Positions 35,398-42,852 of a stretch of 64,000 bases of DNA are shown here, in pieces. The DNA lies in contig JBIOUX010000039.1 of NCBI GenBank assembly GCA_044867425.1, forward strand, positions 1 through 64,000, read 5' to 3'. The position numbers and the translations under genes were made by a program. Under the pieces are notes generated by a model. It made no database searches. It saw nothing but the letters and a program-made list of their open reading frames with translations, and was not told the origin of the DNA. Within the stretch, counting starts at the first letter, position 1. Every line of letters starts with the position of its first letter. Source of the DNA: CAWBJP01 sp044867425. Its GTDB lineage: Bacteria; Actinomycetota; Acidimicrobiia; IMCC26256; BP-133.

Positions 35398-36309
35398 GTG
35401 AATGCCTTCGTCCTCTCCGGCGGCGTGAACCTGGGCAGTGTCCAGGTGGGGATGCTCAAGGCATTGTTGGAGAAGGGGATCACTCCCGACGTGCTCGTGG
35501 GCACGTCCATCGGCTCGGCCAATGCCGCCTTCCTGGCCGCCGATCCGTCGCTGGACCGGGTCGAAGAGCTCTGCGAGCTCTGGCGGACGGCCCGCTCCCG
35601 GGATGCGTTCAACTGGAACCCGCTGCGGATGCTGCACGCCGTCCTGCGCCGGGGCTCGCTGTTTCCGCCCGAGGCCTGGCGGCGCTACCTCACCGAGCGC
35701 ATCCCACTCGAGCGCATCGAGGACGCGGCCGTGCCGCTGCGCATCATGGTCACCGACTTCGAGGACGGCTCCCCCGTCATCCTCGAATCCGGCCCCGTCA
35801 TCGATGCCGTGATGGCCAGCACCTGCCTGCCCGGCATCTTCCCGCCCCAGAGGGTCGGCGATCGTCTCTATCTCGACGGCGTCCTGGCCGAACAGGTGCC
35901 GCTCAAGCCGGCGATCGACGCCGGCGCCGACACCGTCTACGTGCTGGCCCCCAGCCACGCCTCGCCGTCACCCGACGTGCGCTCACCGGGCCAGATCCTG
36001 CGCCACGCCCTCACCATCCTGCTGTTCCCGCGCATCCGCCTCGACGCCCTCGAGCTGCCGGAGCGCCACCCGGACCTGCGGATCGTGCAGGTCCCCTCGG
36101 CCGGCGCCCAGGTCGCCCTGTGGGACATGTCCCAACACGAGCAGCTGATCGAGGATGCCTACCGGGAGACGATGGACTTCCTGGCCGAGCGCGACGGGTC
36201 CGGCGACGACCGGGGCGCCGAGACGGCGACCGTCCCGGAGATGACCATCGAGGTCGATGTGCGCGACCGACCGGTGGCGCAGACCCGCTCCGCCGGCAAG
36301 AACGCGTGA
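35398..36309 (+). CDS. Patatin-like phospholipase
   Basis: 303 residues, GTG start. It shows the complete patatin signature: the oxyanion loop LSGGVNLGSVQVG, the nucleophile elbow VGTSIGSANA (Ser about 41), AVMASTCLPGIFPPQ, and the catalytic dyad Asp in YLDGVLAEQVPL. The oxyanion loop lacks the usual GGG[A/L]RG sequence (it reads GGVNLG), similar to some bacterial RssA-like proteins. Acts on acyl esters, probably at the membrane. A C-terminal tail (about 265-303) is low-complexity. Confidence 0.88.
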   Translation: MNAFVLSGGVNLGSVQVGMLKALLEKGITPDVLVGTSIGSANAAFLAADPSLDRVEELCELWRTARSRDAFNWNPLRMLHAVLRRGSLFPPEAWRRYLTERIPLERIEDAAVPLRIMVTDFEDGSPVILESGPVIDAVMASTCLPGIFPPQRVGDRLYLDGVLAEQVPLKPAIDAGADTVYVLAPSHASPSPDVRSPGQILRHALTILLFPRIRLDALELPERHPDLRIVQVPSAGAQVALWDMSQHEQLIEDAYRETMDFLAERDGSGDDRGAETATVPEMTIEVDVRDRPVAQTRSAGKNA

Positions 36310-36316
36310 CCGGTTT

Positions 36317-37123
36317 CTAGGCGGCGTAGACCAGCGGCACGGCTGCCTCGGGGGTGAGCACCCGGAAGCCGATGCTCTCCTCGATGTAGAGCTGAACCGA
36401 GCTGCCGTTGGCGGTGGCGTAGCCGACGGCCAGGTCCTGGCCGCAGCTGAGCGAGAAGTCCTCGCCGCGCAGGCTCAGCACCACCGCCCCGTCGACCGCC
36501 GGGCCCCAGACCACGGGGCCGCCGAGGATGAGGTGGATGTGCTCCAGGACCGGGTAGCCCCCGTACTCGGTCGACTCGATCACCCCCGTGTAGCACCGGG
36601 GCCCGAGCACGGCGGCGTAGGGGCCGTCGATGCCGGCGCTGCGCAGGATGTCCACCGCCTGGGCCACGGTGCCGGGGTACTTGGCGTAGTCGTCGCTGAT
36701 CTCCAGCCGGCGGTGGGGCGACAGGTCGGACATGCCCATGGTCCCTCCGGCCTTGAAGCCGTGGAACACCATCCGGTCCTCGGCCAATGCGGCCCGGCGG
36801 GCACCTTCCACCACCGCCGAGAGGTCGGCGTCGGCCCGGCCCCGTTCGATGTCGTCGAGGTCGGCTCGGGCCAGGGGGAAGGGGGTGCGCAGCTCGACCA
36901 ACGGCTGGACGGACCGCACACCGGCGTCCACCCCGTCGACCGGCCCGTCGATGCGCTCGACCCGGCCGACGATGTCGGCCGAGTGCGCCCAGCCGTGGGG
37001 GCCGGAGAAGTCGACCACCTTGCGGGCGGCCAGGAAGTGGCGCAGGGAGCGGGAGGCCTCGGCGTCGATGGCCTTCCAGGCGTCGTCGGAGATGGGGGCC
37101 AGCTCACGGCGCAGGTGGTTCAT
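36317..37123 (-). CDS. enc: Encapsulin nanocompartment shell protein (family 1)
   Basis: 268 residues with the HK97 phage-capsid fold. Recognisable blocks are MNHLRRELAPISDDAWKAI, SLRHFLAARKVVDFSGPHGW, VQPLVELRTPF, GYPVLEHIHLILGGPVVWGP and the C-terminal SLSCGQDLAVGY and VQLYIEESIGFRVLTPEAA. Shells of 60 or more subunits enclose cargo proteins, here the ferritin-like protein encoded directly upstream. The ATG overlaps the cargo gene stop, and the ribosome binding site GGGAGG lies inside the last codons of the cargo gene. GTG 37126 is an alternative start. Confidence 0.95.
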   Translation of the reverse strand: MNHLRRELAPISDDAWKAIDAEASRSLRHFLAARKVVDFSGPHGWAHSADIVGRVERIDGPVDGVDAGVRSVQPLVELRTPFPLARADLDDIERGRADADLSAVVEGARRAALAEDRMVFHGFKAGGTMGMSDLSPHRRLEISDDYAKYPGTVAQAVDILRSAGIDGPYAAVLGPRCYTGVIESTEYGGYPVLEHIHLILGGPVVWGPAVDGAVVLSLRGEDFSLSCGQDLAVGYATANGSSVQLYIEESIGFRVLTPEAAVPLVYAA

Positions 37124-37509
37124 CACATCCTCCCTTTCTGAAGGCTGCCCAGCCCGAGCGAGGGTGCGGCGGCGGCCAGGCCCGGCTCGCCCTCGCCGTT
37201 TCCCTCGTGGGCCGCCTCGCGCTCGACGATCGGCCCGGTGGTGAACAGGTACATCCGCAGGAACCGGTCGAGCGCCGGGTCACGCCGGCGGAGCCACTCC
37301 AGCGCCATGGAGGCGTGCTCTTTCTCCTCGTCCCGGTTGTGCTCGAGGATCCCCCGCAGCTCCGGGTCCTGGGTGGCGTCGATGCGCTGGTCGTACCAGT
37401 CGACCGCCTCCAGCTCCTCCATCAGGGAAATGATCGCCCGGTGACGTTCGATCGTCTCCGGGCGCAGGCTCCCGGTCGCCTCGTGCAATCCCGCGCTGCT
37501 GTCTGCCAT
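37123..37509 (-). CDS. encFtn: Encapsulated ferritin-like protein (EncFtn) with C-terminal cargo-loading peptide
   Basis: 128 residues. Helix 1 has SLMEELEAVDWYDQRIDA, and helix 2 has LRGILEHNRDEEKEHASMAL; the Glu (about 32) and the E-x-x-H motif (about 62-65) are the ferroxidase ligands of EncFtn. A flexible linker EGNGEGEPGLAAAAP leads to the C-terminal targeting peptide SLGLGSLQKG that docks into the encapsulin shell. The system oxidises Fe(II) and stores the mineral inside the compartment. ATG 37509 has GAGGAG at a 6-base spacing. Confidence 0.93.
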   Translation of the reverse strand: MADSSAGLHEATGSLRPETIERHRAIISLMEELEAVDWYDQRIDATQDPELRGILEHNRDEEKEHASMALEWLRRRDPALDRFLRMYLFTTGPIVEREAAHEGNGEGEPGLAAAAPSLGLGSLQKGRM

Positions 37510-37551
37510 GCTCCGCTCCTCGGTGCGTCGGCCCGCTCAGTCCCGGCAATC

Positions 37552-37609
37552 ACCTACCCGCCGGGGGTTGCCGGGAACCGACTTACCCGCCAGTTGTTGC
37601 CAGGAACCG
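37552..37609. repeat. Two tandem 29-bp repeats upstream of the encapsulin operon
   Basis: Unit 1 (37552-37580) and unit 2 (37581-37609) match at 24 of 29 positions, sharing TACCCGCC and GTTGCC[G/A]GGAACCG. They lie between the EncFtn start (37509) and the divergent gene at 37648. Position and spacing of nearly three helical turns suggest tandem binding sites for a regulator. Confidence 0.6.
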
Positions 37610-37647
37610 CCGAAGCACGTTTCGCCGCCCCGGGCCAGACTGGACGG

Positions 37648-38484
37648 GTGACCGCCACCCCCATCGACGGCCGCGCCGCCCGCCGGGCGCTGGAGGCGGC
37701 CGCCGGCCGGAGCGCCGGCCTGCTGCGGACGGCGGGCCACGGCGGCAGCCGGGTCCGGGCGTCGGAATGGACGGTGGCCGAGCTCGGCGTCCACCTCGTC
37801 ATGGGCCTCCGGGCCTACCGCGGCCTCCTGGAGGGCCGGACCGACCTGGTGCCCTCCGGGTTTCCCGAGGCATCGATCTTCCCCGAGCGGATCAAAGCGG
37901 TGACGGCCGCCATGCTCGACACGGAACCGGAGAGGGACCCGGGCGTGCTGGCCGGCCTCGTTCAGGCCGAAGCGGCGGCGTTCCTCGCTGTGGCCGCCGA
38001 GCACGCGGGTGAGGACGGCATCCCCACGCCGTTCTACGGGGAGGGGTCGACCCTCAGCGTGGCGGCCGTGACCTGTCTCCTCCTCGGCGAGCAGCTGATG
38101 CACGGCTGGGACCTGGCCCGGACGCTGCGCCGGCCATGGCCCATCAGCGCCGCCGATGCCCATCTGATGGCCGGCGCCTACCCCTCCATGCTGCCCCTGG
38201 CCATCGATCCGCAGGCGGCCGCCGGCGTCGACCTGGCCTGCGAGATCCGCCTCCGGGGCGGAGGAGCCCGGATCGTGGTCCGGGTCCGGGACGGGCGAGT
38301 CGAGGTCGCTGCGCCGGGGGCGGGCCCGGTGGACTGCCACCTCTCGGCCGACCCGGTCGCCTTCGCCCTGGTGGCCTACGGCCGTCTCAGCCAGTGGCAC
38401 GCCATCGGCCGGGGCCAGCTCCTGGCCTGGGGGCGCCGGCCGTGGACGGCGCTGCGCTTCCGCAGCCTGTTCTTCAATCCCTAG
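37648..38484 (+). CDS. Maleylpyruvate isomerase / SCP2-type mycothiol-dependent family protein
   Basis: About 278 residues from GTG 37648. The N-terminal DinB-type domain has ASEWTVAELGVHLVMGLRAY (first ligand region) and LLGEQLMHGWDLARTL, the HxxD motif that completes the metal site in mycothiol-dependent maleylpyruvate isomerases. The C-terminal part (about 190-275) is SCP2-like: GPVDCHLSADPVAFALVAYG followed by WTALRFRSLFFNP. The substrate is unknown; the fold implies mycothiol chemistry. Open frame upstream over the encapsulin operon is a shadow. The 3' end overlaps the next convergent gene by four bases. Confidence 0.75.
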   Translation: MTATPIDGRAARRALEAAAGRSAGLLRTAGHGGSRVRASEWTVAELGVHLVMGLRAYRGLLEGRTDLVPSGFPEASIFPERIKAVTAAMLDTEPERDPGVLAGLVQAEAAAFLAVAAEHAGEDGIPTPFYGEGSTLSVAAVTCLLLGEQLMHGWDLARTLRRPWPISAADAHLMAGAYPSMLPLAIDPQAAAGVDLACEIRLRGGGARIVVRVRDGRVEVAAPGAGPVDCHLSADPVAFALVAYGRLSQWHAIGRGQLLAWGRRPWTALRFRSLFFNP

Positions 38485-38849
38485 GGCTTGCCTTCCTCCT
38501 CCACCAGGCGGCCCAGGCGCTTCGGCGCCACCAACGTGTAAGAGGTGCGGATCCACTCCTCGATCTCCCGCCAACGCTCGGCGCCGGCGCCCTCGGGGAC
38601 ATGGAAGGCGATCCAGCCGTGGCGGCCCAGGCCGTAGCCGGCGGGATGGACGTCGGCGTCGGTGGCCACCACCGCCTCCGCCTCCTCCTTGGTGAGCTTG
38701 ACGGAGAGGTCCCGTCCGGCGGCGTCGCAGAAGATGAAGTTCTTGCCCCGCACCCGGAACGTGGGGTGGTCGCCCCACTCGGCCACGTCGACCCGTTCGG
38801 CCTCCGGGAGTCCGGCCACGATCTTCTCGATTCGCGCCATGTTCTTCAC
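38481..38849 (-). CDS. MmcQ/YjbR-family protein
   Basis: About 122 residues. WGDHPTFRVRGKNFIFCD, KLTKEEAEAVVATD and GRHGWIAFHVPEG are typical of the MmcQ/YjbR fold, a small alpha/beta protein thought to bind DNA or act in cyclic small-molecule processes. GTG 38849 (VKNMARIEK) is five bases from GGAGG; ATG 38840 is an alternative. Function unproven. Confidence 0.8.
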   Translation of the reverse strand: MKNMARIEKIVAGLPEAERVDVAEWGDHPTFRVRGKNFIFCDAAGRDLSVKLTKEEAEAVVATDADVHPAGYGLGRHGWIAFHVPEGAGAERWREIEEWIRTSYTLVAPKRLGRLVEEEGKP

Positions 38850-38926
38850 CACAACCTCCAATTCGGGGTGGCTCGCGCCCTTTGACCCTCTCCCGCTCGA
38901 ACGGGGCCTTCCTCACCATCGCCGGC

Positions 38927-39436
38927 ATGGGAATGAACGGTGGCGCCTACAAATTCGTCCTGGTCCTGCACATCCTGTCGGCCATCGCCGGCTTCGGCGG
39001 GGTGCTCCTCAACGGGCTCTACGCCCACCACGCCAAGCAGCGCCGGCGGACGGAGGGCATCGCCATTGTCGAGGCCAACTTCCACGTCTCGGAGATGGCC
39101 AGCAAGTTCATCTACGCCGTCCCCGTCTTCGGGGTGCTGCTGGTGTGGCTGTCCGACGGCGCCTGGTCCTTCTCCCACACCTGGGTGTGGATGACCATCG
39201 TCATCTACGCCGCCGCCATCACCATCTCCCACCAGGTGATGCGGCCCACCATCCAGCGGATCCTGGTCCTGATGCGGGAGATGGCCTCGGTGCCCGTGGG
39301 TGGCGCCCCTGCCGGGCCGCCGCCCCAACTGGCCGAGCTCCAGGCGCTGGGCCAGAAGGCCGGCGCCACCGGCGCCGTCCTGCACGTGGCCCTGGTGGCC
39401 GTCCTCTTCCTCATGGTCTTCAAGCCCGGCGCCTGA
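38927..39436 (+). CDS. DUF2269-like integral membrane protein
   Basis: About 169 residues with four hydrophobic helices: FVLVLHILSAIAGFGGVLL (with the conserved His), FIYAVPVFGVLLVWLS, VWMTIVIYAAAITISHQVM and GAVLHVALVAVLFLMVF. The pattern of one His per early helix resembles DUF2269/CopD-like haem or copper proteins. ATG 38927 or 38933; neither has a strong ribosome site. A copy of the dispersed palindrome begins ten bases after its stop. Confidence 0.65.
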   Translation: MGMNGGAYKFVLVLHILSAIAGFGGVLLNGLYAHHAKQRRRTEGIAIVEANFHVSEMASKFIYAVPVFGVLLVWLSDGAWSFSHTWVWMTIVIYAAAITISHQVMRPTIQRILVLMREMASVPVGGAPAGPPPQLAELQALGQKAGATGAVLHVALVAVLFLMVFKPGA

Positions 39437-39446
39437 GCAGTCCCTG

Positions 39447-39495
39447 AGGTGTGCGCAGGTTTTGCCGCTGACAGCGGCAAAAGCGCAAACACCTT
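39447..39495. repeat. Dispersed 49-bp palindrome, copy D (divergent stem sequences)
   Basis: Arms AGGTGTGCGC and GCGCAAACACCTT enclose an inner hairpin TTTTGCCGCTGACAGCGGCAAAA-type stem (TTGCCGCTG/CAGCGGCAA). Length, layout and apical CTGACAG match copy A while the stem bases differ on both sides, so pairing is kept. It lies ten bases after a stop and between convergent genes. Confidence 0.75.
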
Positions 39496-39504
39496 GGGCC
39501 TCTC

Positions 39505-39960
39505 CTAGCGCCCGAGCCAGCGGTAGATGGTCCAGCCCTCCACGGGCTGGGCGCCGATCGACCGGTAGAAGACGAGGGAGGGGGCGTTCCAGTCGAGGAC
39601 GGCCCACTCGACGCGCCCGTCGCCCGCCCGCTCGAAGAGGTGCTCGAGCAGGGCCCGGCCCACGCCGCGGCCGCGGTACTCGGGACGGACGAAGAGGTCC
39701 TCCAGCCAGATGCCAGGGCGGCCCCGGAAGGTGGAGTACGTCGGAAACCAGATCGCCAGCCCGGCCACCACCCCGGGCGGGTCGTCCAACTCGCCCAGCA
39801 CCACGCGGGGAACGGCGTCGGGCCCGAACAGGGAACCGGCCAGCTCCTCCTCGGACCACAGCACCTCGTCTTCGAGGTGCTCGTACTCGGCCAGGGCCCT
39901 GATCAGCTCGGCCACCACCTCCAGATCGGCCGGCGTCGCCTCGCGCAGGTGGACCGCCAC
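39505..39960 (-). CDS. GNAT-family N-acetyltransferase
   Basis: About 151 residues from GTG 39960 (AGGA five bases upstream). VHLREATPADLEVVAELIR, LEDLFVRPEYRGRGVGRALL (acetyl-CoA loop) and LDWNAPSLVFYRSIGAQPVEGW match the diamine/thialysine (SSAT-like) acetyltransferases. It follows the CbbY-like gene on the same strand by ten bases, so it is probably the last gene of a three-gene operon beginning at 41532. Confidence 0.85.
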   Translation of the reverse strand: MAVHLREATPADLEVVAELIRALAEYEHLEDEVLWSEEELAGSLFGPDAVPRVVLGELDDPPGVVAGLAIWFPTYSTFRGRPGIWLEDLFVRPEYRGRGVGRALLEHLFERAGDGRVEWAVLDWNAPSLVFYRSIGAQPVEGWTIYRWLGR

Positions 39961-39970
39961 GGAGTCCTGC

Positions 39971-40669
39971 TCAGCCCGTCGCGGGCCCGGCCAGGGACCG
40001 GAGCGTGGCGACGTCCAGGCGGTCGAAGTTGTCCAGCACGAGGGCGGCACCGGCGAAGTCCTGGCCGGCGGTGTAGTCGTTGGTCACCACCACGCAGGGC
40101 ACGCCCGCACCCAGGGCGGCGCCGAGCCCGGGCCGCGAGTCCTCCACCGCCACCGCCTCTGACGGTTCCAGGCGCAGACGCTCCAGGGCGATCAGGTAGG
40201 CGGCCGGGTCCGGCTTGGTCTCCTTGACGTCGTCGCCGCCGACCACCACTTCGAAGCGGTCGAGGCCGAAGTGGCGGTCGAGGAGCGGCTCCACCCAGGC
40301 CAGCGAACCGGTGGTGGCCACGGCCAGGCGCAGCCCGGCGCCCGCCGCCTCATCGAGAAACCGGCGCACTCCGGGTCGAGCGGGCACCTCGCCGGCGCCG
40401 ACCAGCTCCAGGAACAGCTCGGTCTTGCGTCGGTGGAGGCGGGGCACGAGATCGGCCCGTTCGGCCTCCGCCACCCCCTGCTCCTCCAGGTAGGCGTGCA
40501 GCCGGGACTGGCCGCCGGTCACGGCCAGGAGCCGCCCGTACTCCTCCACCTCCCAGCGCCACGGCAGGCCGAACTCACGGAAGGCGGCGTTGAACGCCAC
40601 CCGGTGCCCGTCCCGCTCGCTGTCCACCAGGGTCCCGTCGACGTCGAGGACGACCGCCTCGAGGCTCAT
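39971..40669 (-). CDS. HAD-superfamily hydrolase, CbbY-like (sugar bisphosphate phosphatase)
   Basis: 232 residues from ATG 40669. HAD motif I is VLDVDGTLVDSERDGHRVAF; motif II includes LAVATTGSLAWV; motif III/IV are KETKPDPAAYLIALERL and AVEDSRPGLGAALGAG. The cap-domain segments FREFGLPWRWEVEEYGRLL and VTGGQSRLHAYLEE recall CbbY, which removes the RuBisCO inhibitor xylulose-1,5-bisphosphate. The cbbLSX genes are about 15 kb away, so a role in RuBisCO maintenance is plausible. It overlaps the upstream GNAT gene by four bases. Confidence 0.8.
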   Translation of the reverse strand: MSLEAVVLDVDGTLVDSERDGHRVAFNAAFREFGLPWRWEVEEYGRLLAVTGGQSRLHAYLEEQGVAEAERADLVPRLHRRKTELFLELVGAGEVPARPGVRRFLDEAAGAGLRLAVATTGSLAWVEPLLDRHFGLDRFEVVVGGDDVKETKPDPAAYLIALERLRLEPSEAVAVEDSRPGLGAALGAGVPCVVVTNDYTAGQDFAGAALVLDNFDRLDVATLRSLAGPATG

Positions 40670-41532
40670 CGGCAATAGCTAAACCGGTACTCCTGGGCGC
40701 CGGCCACCTGGCGGTAGCCGATCCGCTGGTAGATGGCGTTGGACGTCGGGTTGGCGGTGTCGGTGTAGAGCATGCAGGCCGAGGCCCCCCGGTCGAGCGC
40801 CTGCTGGCTGAGCGCGGCCACACAGCTGCTGGCGTAGCCGCGGCCGCGCCGCTCGAGTGGCGTGTAGACGGGCCCGACCCGCACCACCCCCGCCACCGCC
40901 GGCACGCAACCGGCCATGCACACCACGGGGCCGTCCTCCCACAGATGGAGCCCGCCGTTGGTCAGCCACCGGTCCACCGCCGCCGACGTGTCCCCGCCGA
41001 TGGTGCCCGTCTCGTGCAGGAAGCTGGCGAACCACTCCCGCAGGAGGAGGCGGTCGCCCTCACCGGCAGGCCGGAAGCTCCCCGGCGCCGGCCGGGGCGC
41101 CACCACGGCGTCCAGCCGGTACACCAGCAGCTTGAAGCCCTCCTTCACCTCGGCACCCGTCCGCTCCCCCCACAGCCGGGCGAAGCGGGTGGCGACGTCC
41201 CCGGGGCCCCCCACCCCCGGCAGCTGCGGCTGCCGCTCGGCCAGCACCTCCACCAGGGCGGCCAGGGCGGTGTCGGGCATGGGCGTGAGGCCGAGCAGGA
41301 ACGGCGGCGTGTGCATGGCCACCCCGACCACGTTCCGGCATCCCTCGGGAGGGGCACCCGGCTCGCCGCCCTCCTCCACCGCCAACCAGATGGCCTCGGT
41401 GAACCGGGCGGGTTCGGCCTGCGCCCGGGACAGGACGGTGCAGATCACGTTGTGCAGGACGGGTTCGCCCTCCAACCAGGCGCCGGCCCGGCGGGACAGC
41501 TCGGCCGGATCACATTCCACGACGGTGCCCAT
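40666..41532 (-). CDS. GNAT-family N-acetyltransferase, two-domain
   Basis: 288 residues. The N-terminal half (MGTVVECDPAELSRRAGAWL onward) is a degenerate GNAT-like domain. The C-terminal half carries the active fold: RVGPVYTPLERRGRGYASSC (acetyl-CoA loop), MLYTDTANPTSNAIYQRIGY and the final VAGAQEYRFSY, closely matching predicted acetyltransferases annotated as FR47-like. ATG 41532. It leads the operon with the CbbY-like phosphatase and the SSAT-like GNAT. Confidence 0.82.
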   Translation of the reverse strand: MGTVVECDPAELSRRAGAWLEGEPVLHNVICTVLSRAQAEPARFTEAIWLAVEEGGEPGAPPEGCRNVVGVAMHTPPFLLGLTPMPDTALAALVEVLAERQPQLPGVGGPGDVATRFARLWGERTGAEVKEGFKLLVYRLDAVVAPRPAPGSFRPAGEGDRLLLREWFASFLHETGTIGGDTSAAVDRWLTNGGLHLWEDGPVVCMAGCVPAVAGVVRVGPVYTPLERRGRGYASSCVAALSQQALDRGASACMLYTDTANPTSNAIYQRIGYRQVAGAQEYRFSYCR

Positions 41533-41593
41533 GGCGCCATTGTTCCGGCTCGGGGTCGCACGACGCCTGCCAATTTCCGGGCCGCCCCGGGGC

Positions 41594-42118
41594 TCACTCC
41601 CCGAGCAGTTCGACCACGTCCCGGTAGACCTGCTCCAGCACCTCGCGGGACAGCGGCCTCGCTCCCCCGCCCGTCCGCCGGGCCAGGCCCCAGTAGCGGA
41701 GGTCGGAGAGCACGATGGCCTTGGTCGTCCCCGTCCGGGCGGCCACCGCTTCAGCACTCAGGCGGCGCTCGACGTAGAGGTCCTCCAGGACCTCCCGGGG
41801 GATCCGCTGGCGCCGGGCACGACGGATGTGGTGGCTGCGCAGGTTGCGTTCCACCACGCCCCGGCTCACCCGTAGCTCGCGGGCCACGGCATCCATGCTC
41901 AGGCCCCGCCGGAGGTAGAGGTCCTTGAGGACCTCGGGGTCCACCGCCGTCCGCTGGGGTCCCGAGGCACGGCGGGGGATGCCCGCCTCGTCCAGGCGAC
42001 GCCACACCTGACGGGGCGACAGACCGGTCTGCGCCGCCACCTGGCGGATGGTCATGTGCTGGCCGACGTAGAGATCTTCCAGATCTGCCGGCGGGGGTTC
42101 GACTCCACGGGATGCCAC
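41594..42118 (-). CDS. DNA-binding protein with three tandem helix-turn-helix repeats
   Basis: About 174 residues from GTG 42118 (AAAGG upstream). Three homologous units start with LEDLYVGQHMTIRQVAAQTG, LKDLYLRRGLSMDAVARELR and LEDLYVERRLSAEAVAARTG; each ends in an I/L-x-RR turn (AGIPRR, HHIRR, WGLARR), and a half-unit LEQVYRDVVELLGE closes the protein. Each unit is about 45 residues with an HTH of the resolvase/sigma-like kind. Such arrays may bind long or repeated operators. No enzyme domain is present. Confidence 0.72.
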   Translation of the reverse strand: MASRGVEPPPADLEDLYVGQHMTIRQVAAQTGLSPRQVWRRLDEAGIPRRASGPQRTAVDPEVLKDLYLRRGLSMDAVARELRVSRGVVERNLRSHHIRRARRQRIPREVLEDLYVERRLSAEAVAARTGTTKAIVLSDLRYWGLARRTGGGARPLSREVLEQVYRDVVELLGE

Positions 42119-42535
42119 GCGACGCCTTTCTCCCACGTCAAGCTCCCTCGCCAGGACAACGCCGCATCCCGGGCGGTATGACGCAAACACCCCGTTCTTC
42201 CTTACCGTGGGGCTGGAGACCGTTCACCGCTTCCGGCGATCCGGTCATCGCCAAATCGACGCTTTCTTGCTTAATTCGGCCCATGGTATTCAGCTCATAT
42301 CGGCGCCACAACAGGGCGTCGTGAGCAACGGTTCACTGCAGCGGCAACGGCTCGGTGCCGGGCGACCACTTGAATTCCCACTCTTGGACAACCTAGATAC
42401 GCGACAATCTAGAGACCTAGGTTCCAGGTATTAACGAAAGGCTCCGTGGCCCCGCCTCGACCCGGCGCCTGACCGACGCGAACATGGAGGTCGGAAGCAG
42501 CCGACTGGCGTCAGAAGGCCGGCTGGGCCCTGCTG
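42119..42535. other. AT-richer 0.4-kb stretch without a convincing gene
   Basis: Clearly lower in GC than its surroundings. It contains a CTAGAT/ATCTAG inverted repeat (42393-42412) nested within AACCTAG/CTAGGTT (42390-42422), and the palindrome ACCTAGGT at 42415-42422. A 75-codon open frame (42207-42434) lacks the codon bias of the region. TTGGAC (42384-42389) with ATCTAG 17-18 bases later could be a promoter. No tRNA or known RNA was recognised. It may be foreign DNA or a regulatory region for the triple-HTH gene. Confidence 0.4.
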
Positions 42536-42781
42536 GTGGTGGGCGCCGTACTGGTGATCCTCAGCTACATCGGTGTGAGCGGAGCCGACATCGAGGTGCT
42601 GCAGCTGCCCTACCTGGCCAGCCGCATCGGGGGCCTGGCGGCGGTGGCCGTCGGCTCCGCCCCGCTCGTCGCCGCCGACGTCCGCCATGACCGGGAGCGG
42701 CTGGGGCGGATCGAGGGCGAGCTGCTCGAGCTCCAGGACCTCGTCCGCTCCCTGTCCGGCCCCGCCCGACCCACCCGCTAA
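42536..42781 (+). CDS. Small membrane protein, start uncertain
   Basis: About 81 residues. A strong hydrophobic segment (LLVVGAVLVILSYIGVSG) and a second one (ASRIGGLAAVAVGSAPLVAA) are followed by a charged coiled-coil-like helix RHDRERLGRIEGELLELQDL. The same frame is open from 42473 with plausible codons (WRQKAGWALL) but no start codon, so the true start is unclear; an ATG at 42484 is in another frame. No family recognised. A palindrome starts six bases after the stop. Confidence 0.5.
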   Translation: MVGAVLVILSYIGVSGADIEVLQLPYLASRIGGLAAVAVGSAPLVAADVRHDRERLGRIEGELLELQDLVRSLSGPARPTR

Positions 42782-42787
42782 CCCTCA

Positions 42788-42836
42788 TCGCGCGTTAACG
42801 AAACCCGGCTCTCAGCCGGTTTTGGCTAACGCGCGA
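42788..42836. repeat. Dispersed 49-bp palindrome, copy E (fully different stems)
   Basis: Outer arms TCGCGCGTTA and TAACGCGCGA pair perfectly; the inner hairpin is CCGGCTCTCAGCCGG. Same length and two-tier layout as the copies at 5405, 25059, 39447 and 53662, with almost no shared stem sequence. It lies between convergent genes. Confidence 0.7.
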
Positions 42837-42852
42837 CGGGGGTTGGGGCGCG

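Noticed and set aside
42119..42535. Possible tRNA or attachment site in the AT-richer stretch
   Set aside because: No T-loop (GGTTCRANYCC) or cloverleaf could be drawn, and no integrase is nearby.
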